Shown here piece by piece: positions 6,649 through 9,329 of a DNA stretch of 9,329 nucleotides. The DNA comes from Methanomassiliicoccus sp. UBA386 (GTDB lineage: Archaea; Thermoplasmatota; Thermoplasmata; Methanomassiliicoccales; Methanomassiliicoccaceae), in assembly GCA_002498285.1 (NCBI GenBank), contig DAGU01000102.1, positions 1 through 9,329 on the forward strand, read 5' to 3'. Below the pieces are notes generated by a model. That model did not search any database. It was not told where the DNA came from and saw only the letters and a program-made list of their open reading frames with translations. The position numbers were made by a program, and so were the translations under genes. Positions within the stretch are counted from its first letter, which is position 1. Each line of letters starts with the position of its first letter.

Positions 6649-7445
6649 TCAGATTCCACAGGGAACAGCTGTCCTTCAAGATCGGTAATGTCGACTTCGG
6701 GGGGCAACCGGGAAGGAGACGGACGGTGATGGTGTGCCCCTTGGCCCCTGGCGGGAACTACCCTGCGCGCTATGGCGCCCCCATAATGGAGCTTCTCGAG
6801 GCCGACCTATGCCCGCTCGCCTTGATGCTCAATGCCCTCACCGAGCAGGATGCGAACGGCGGTTTGGAACTGGTCCGCTCGTTCGACGGCGTCCCCCTCA
6901 TCATTGACTCCCCCGAACCATCCGTGGTCCTTTCCGGGGCCATGAGAGCAAGGGAGCTTGGCATGGCGGAAAGGACCATGTGCGGCGGTCTGAGCGTCGC
7001 CCACCCCGAATCGTTCTGGGAGGAGCTCCAGCAGGCAGATGTCAGGGCTGCGGTCCTGAAAGCGTTCAATCCCAACGATGACAGCCTTAAAGGCCGGATA
7101 TACGCCCTTGAGGACGGAGGGGGCGTCATCGAGGAGGGATTGATCGACCGGGCCAAGAGGTATCGCATAACGATGGCCATCATCGACACGGGCGGACCGG
7201 GATCGGGAGGAAGCGGTCTAAGGGCGTTGTCCGTGGCCAAGGCGAAGTGGGGGCTGCCCTGCGGGTGTGATCTGACACATGAGGTCGAGCCGAACGGACC
7301 ATGCTCACTGGGGGTCGCCGCCGCCGTGTCCCAAGCGGCAGGAGCGGACGTGGTGTTCGCCGGACAACAAACGGGGTGGGGGGCGGTTGCCCGGGCAATA
7401 GCCTTGACCGATTCATTGATGTCGCAGGCCACCGCCGATATGTAA
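6645..7445 (+). CDS. MtrH-like corrinoid:pterin methyltransferase, shortened
   Basis: A 266-residue homologue of MtrH, the subunit that moves the methyl group between tetrahydromethanopterin and the corrinoid in MtrA. Seen: an N-terminus IRFHREQLSFKIGNVDFGGQPG in the MtrH pattern (residues 2-23, in part); LIIDSPEP (85-92); AVLKAFNPND (136-145); the EDGGGVIEEGLIDRA region (156-170); IDTGGPGSG (180-188); KWGLPCGCD (201-209); and ADVVFAG near the end. It is about 45 residues shorter than typical MtrH (about 310), with losses after residue 37 and around 210-220. An in-frame TGA at 6633 forces a start after it. TTG 6645 is the only nearby codon that keeps the full conserved N-terminus, and it overlaps the last stop of the decayed upstream gene. 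It could serve a soluble corrinoid system rather than the membrane Mtr complex. The convergent MtrA-like gene ends 14 bases away. Confidence 0.8.
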   Translation: MIRFHREQLSFKIGNVDFGGQPGRRRTVMVCPLAPGGNYPARYGAPIMELLEADLCPLALMLNALTEQDANGGLELVRSFDGVPLIIDSPEPSVVLSGAMRARELGMAERTMCGGLSVAHPESFWEELQQADVRAAVLKAFNPNDDSLKGRIYALEDGGGVIEEGLIDRAKRYRITMAIIDTGGPGSGGSGLRALSVAKAKWGLPCGCDLTHEVEPNGPCSLGVAAAVSQAAGADVVFAGQQTGWGAVARAIALTDSLMSQATADM

Positions 7446-7459
7446 GCGGGCGAGCGCGC

Positions 7460-8239
7460 CTAGAGCTCTTGCCCCGTCAAGTAAGTCCTCATGCGTGCGA
7501 AAAAGTCCAGGGAGGGCACCTGTATGAGCGTGCCGTCAACGGGATCGATAAGGACCTGGAATTCATCTGAGACGATAATGTAATCGCTGCTCGTGTTCAG
7601 CTTCTCGCTTGGCATGCGCAGCATCAGACTGGAAATACGATCGACCTGGCTTTCGAGCATTTTGCCCAGCTCCGATGAGGTCCTGAGGGGCTCGGGCAGG
7701 TGGACCAGCATAGGAGCGGCCGGATACAGCCCAGGGTCGGCGCGCTCGCATTCAGCTATCGCCCTCTCCAGCTCCTCCAGCCGGTCGGCGTCGAAGTTGA
7801 AGGTGGGGTCCTGCCAGTCAATGGCCCCATCCGAAACCTTCGGGTTGACGAGATCGATGACCTTTACCTGCTCCCTGAACCTGGCCACCGCCTCCGGCGT
7901 GATGTCGGTAAGATAGGGCAGCTGGGCCTGCGTGCCCTTTATGCTCATGTCATCATTTACCCCGTTCTGAGCGAGGCACAGCAAGGCATTGCCGGGCATA
8001 TGCCCCTCCTCTCGACCGCAGATGATGAGGAAACGTATTCGGGGATTGCTCACCACGTTGGCGATGAGCTTTTCGATGCCGATGTTGGCCGAACGGAGGT
8101 GGCCGCGTATGCAGTAATGTTCCTTGCCCAGTTCAAAGATGGCCCTACCGATGACGGCCAATGCGATCGGCGAGTTCATCGATCCGAGGGCGTAGCTGCC
8201 GGATGCGATCGGCCAATGGGACCTAATGGAGCCAAACAT
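7460..8239 (-). CDS. Soluble MtrA-like corrinoid protein with C-terminal extension
   Basis: A 259-residue protein whose first 130 residues follow MtrA of the methyl-H4MPT:coenzyme M methyltransferase: HWPIASGSYALG (8-19), NSPIALAVIG (22-31), ANIGIEKLIANVVSNP (51-66), IRFLIICGREEGH (68-80), NGVND (92-96), LPYL and VARFREQVKVIDLV. His80 in the GH motif lines up with the histidine that is the lower cobalt ligand in MtrA (His84 in Methanothermobacter), so corrinoid binding is likely. There is no C-terminal membrane helix; instead about 125 further residues end in VLIDPVDGTLIQVPSLDFFARMR-type sequence (229-251), possibly DUF4346-like. I prefer ATG 8239 because AAGGTG lies eight bases upstream; ATG 8263 is an alternative start. 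It is convergent with the MtrH-like gene, its natural partner. Confidence 0.8.
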   Translation of the reverse strand: MFGSIRSHWPIASGSYALGSMNSPIALAVIGRAIFELGKEHYCIRGHLRSANIGIEKLIANVVSNPRIRFLIICGREEGHMPGNALLCLAQNGVNDDMSIKGTQAQLPYLTDITPEAVARFREQVKVIDLVNPKVSDGAIDWQDPTFNFDADRLEELERAIAECERADPGLYPAAPMLVHLPEPLRTSSELGKMLESQVDRISSLMLRMPSEKLNTSSDYIIVSDEFQVLIDPVDGTLIQVPSLDFFARMRTYLTGQEL

Positions 8240-8263
8240 CTCTTGGGCACCTTGCCATCTCAT

Positions 8264-8454
8264 GCATACTGCATTTTCAACCTGAGCATGGGCATAGCCG
8301 GTCCGACGCCAGCAATGGTTAACCTTCCTTCACCTAGGGAACCGCCCGACGTGTGCCTCCATGCGCTTTCTTTCTCACAGCTGCCCATGCCCAGGCCTCA
8401 TTGGGATATCCGGGCGGAGAGCGCCTGTGGATGGCGCCTCGGCCCCTTCGCGCC
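8264..8454. other. Intergenic gap between MtrA-like and DUF169 genes
   Basis: About 190 bases without a convincing gene. It contains a GGTTAACC palindrome (8317-8324), a TTGAAAAT stretch on the minus strand (about 8274-8281) that could be a weak TATA element for the MtrA-like gene, and a GCGCC/GGCGC inverted repeat with a seven-base loop (8421-8437) just past the end of the DUF169 gene. No T-run follows that repeat, so I do not call it a terminator. Confidence 0.4.
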
Positions 8455-9165
8455 TTACTTCGCCTTCTCCCTGGACTTGGATATCGGGCCCTCCTTCATC
8501 TTCGTCACCGCGGCGACGATCTCCCGCATCTTGCTTCCCGGGATCCCCACCAGCATCTCCTCCGGCGCAAGGTCCGTGGTCTTGCGGCAGCCGAAGCAGC
8601 CGAGGGAGATGTTCACGTTGCCTGTGAGGTACGGTATCACCGTGGAATCGGCGCAGGCGGCCTGCACGGCCCCCATGTTCACGGTGACCCTTCCCCCCAT
8701 GGTGAAGGTGCTCGCCGCCGGCAGGAGCCAGAACATCTGCTCGGGGGTGCCCGTCACTACGACCACGTCCGGCCTGAGCTTCGCCTTGCTGAGGGGGGCC
8801 ACCGCCGTGGCCTCCATGCTCTCTGGCTCCAGTGCCGGCCTCTGCTCCATGGTCGCGCGGGCGGCGCTCTGCTCAGCGTACATGCCCATGTGATGATGGA
8901 ACTCCCCCGAGGAGACCTTTTCCGGCGTTGGGACCAGGCCCAGTGACGACGCTCCGACCGGACATGCCTGCTTGTCCGCCTGGACCACGAGCGACTCTCC
9001 GTTCCTGGCCCGCATTATGGCCTGGCAGTGCCTCAAGGACTTCTCCGGGCGCGCATAGCCTTCCGGGAGCTCTCCTCCCTTCTTGATCAGGGATACGGCC
9101 ACCGGCTCGTGCTTCAGCCCCAATGCCTCCATCAAGATCCGCGATTCTTCCTTGCACTCGTTCAT
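8455..9165 (-). CDS. DUF169 family protein
   Basis: A 236-residue protein of the DUF169 family (COG2043), common in archaea and anaerobic bacteria and without an established biochemical role. Seen: LMEALGLKHEPVAVSLIKKG (11-30), the typical opening; RHCQAIMRARNG with Cys47; QACPVGASSLGL with Cys68; the DVVVVTGTPEQMFWLL segment (133-148); a Cys171 in VQAACADST; and SLGCFGCRK with Cys190 and Cys193. The conserved cysteines suggest metal or Fe-S binding, which is inference. No membrane helix or signal peptide is visible. I placed the start at ATG 9165 because GGTGG lies five bases upstream and family similarity begins there; ATGs at 9183 and 9177 are in frame and possible. It appears to be a single-gene unit with its own TATA box. 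Confidence 0.85.
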   Translation of the reverse strand: MNECKEESRILMEALGLKHEPVAVSLIKKGGELPEGYARPEKSLRHCQAIMRARNGESLVVQADKQACPVGASSLGLVPTPEKVSSGEFHHHMGMYAEQSAARATMEQRPALEPESMEATAVAPLSKAKLRPDVVVVTGTPEQMFWLLPAASTFTMGGRVTVNMGAVQAACADSTVIPYLTGNVNISLGCFGCRKTTDLAPEEMLVGIPGSKMREIVAAVTKMKEGPISKSREKAK

Positions 9166-9220
9166 ATGTTCCACCATACCCATCTATCGAATCGTCTGCA
9201 CTTATTCTTTTGTGCGTAAT

Positions 9221-9232
9221 TTGATTAATATA
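9221..9232 (-). promoter_or_regulatory. TATA box for the DUF169 gene
   Basis: TATATTAATCAA on the minus strand is the most convincing TATA-like element in the window, lying in a strongly AT-rich stretch. It predicts transcription starting near 9202, some 20 to 40 bases before the candidate start codons of the DUF169 gene. Confidence 0.55.
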
Positions 9233-9292
9233 CAACTCAAGATTATCGTTGGCCTCCCCCCGCCTCCGCCATGAGGGGTAAAAAATGATTCC

Positions 9293-9326
9293 TTAAAGAA
9301 TTCTATGAAATGTTTCATTGGAGGGT
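9293..9326 (+). promoter_or_regulatory. Palindromic promoter region of a gene beyond the right edge
   Basis: TTAAAGAA (9293-9300) could be a plus-strand TATA element. It is followed by two palindromes, AGAATTCT (9297-9304) and ATGAAA-TG-TTTCAT (9305-9318), then GGAGGG (9320-9325), a good ribosome site. The arrangement suggests a plus-strand gene starting just outside the window, with an operator-like repeat between TATA box and start codon. The gene itself is not seen. Confidence 0.35.
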
Positions 9327-9329
9327 TCG

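Noticed and set aside
6770..7432. A 220-codon open frame on the minus strand
   Set aside because: It is antisense to the MtrH-like gene, rich in Ser, Pro and Arg, and shows no family signature.
8421..8437. GC-rich inverted repeat as a terminator of the DUF169 gene
   Set aside because: The stem is only five base pairs and no T-run follows on the minus strand, which archaeal termination would need.
7700..8893. A 397-codon open frame on the plus strand
   Set aside because: It runs antisense across the MtrA-like gene, the gap and half of the DUF169 gene, both with clear family motifs. Its translation has no recognisable domain and reflects the lack of stops in GC-rich DNA.
1..9329. CRISPR array, tRNA, rRNA or insertion sequence
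   Set aside because: I read both strands for regularly spaced repeats, tRNA cloverleaf pairing, transposase motifs and terminal repeats with duplications, and saw none.

Overview
The window reads as a piece of a GC-rich archaeal chromosome. It has archaeal TATA-like boxes a short distance upstream of start codons (for example minus strand 1638-1631 and 9232-9221), a THUMP protein of the archaeal Tan1 type, an aconitase X protein, and soluble relatives of MtrA and MtrH, two subunits of the methanogen methyl-H4MPT:coenzyme M methyltransferase. A methanogen-related euryarchaeon such as a Methanomassiliicoccales/Thermoplasmatota member would fit. That placement is inference, because no rRNA or mcr gene is present. 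I see no CRISPR array, tRNA, rRNA or insertion sequence.

Left part (1-1602, minus strand): a nickel-pincer 2-hydroxyacid racemase (LarA family) is followed one base later by the start of an Fe-S protein of the HdrD/GlcF type, cut by the window edge. Together they look like a racemise-then-oxidise unit for lactate or a related 2-hydroxyacid. Next come an unrecognised four-helix membrane protein (minus, 1779-2318) and a divergent APC-family amino-acid permease (plus, 2407-3696), sharing an AT-rich promoter gap.

Centre (3771-6087): a THUMP-domain protein (plus) converges, with a 7-base overlap, on a two-gene minus-strand operon. In that operon a SAM-dependent methyltransferase overlaps by ATGA a lone, divergent aconitase X (phosphomevalonate dehydratase large-subunit-like) gene. 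The usual small-subunit gene is not beside it.

Right part (6088-9329): after a gap that holds what looks like a decayed gene, there is a shortened MtrH-like methyltransferase (plus, TTG start). It converges on a soluble MtrA-like corrinoid protein (minus) that keeps the cobalt-ligand histidine but has a long new C-terminal part instead of a membrane anchor. The decayed gene's last reading frame ends in a TTGA overlap with the MtrH-like start, suggesting a former methyltransferase operon. A DUF169 protein (minus) with its own TATA box and a small palindrome-rich region at the right edge, probably the promoter of a plus-strand gene just outside, complete the window.

The most interesting element is the MtrH-like/MtrA-like pair with its decayed neighbour, a candidate cytosolic corrinoid methyl-transfer module separate from the membrane Mtr complex.
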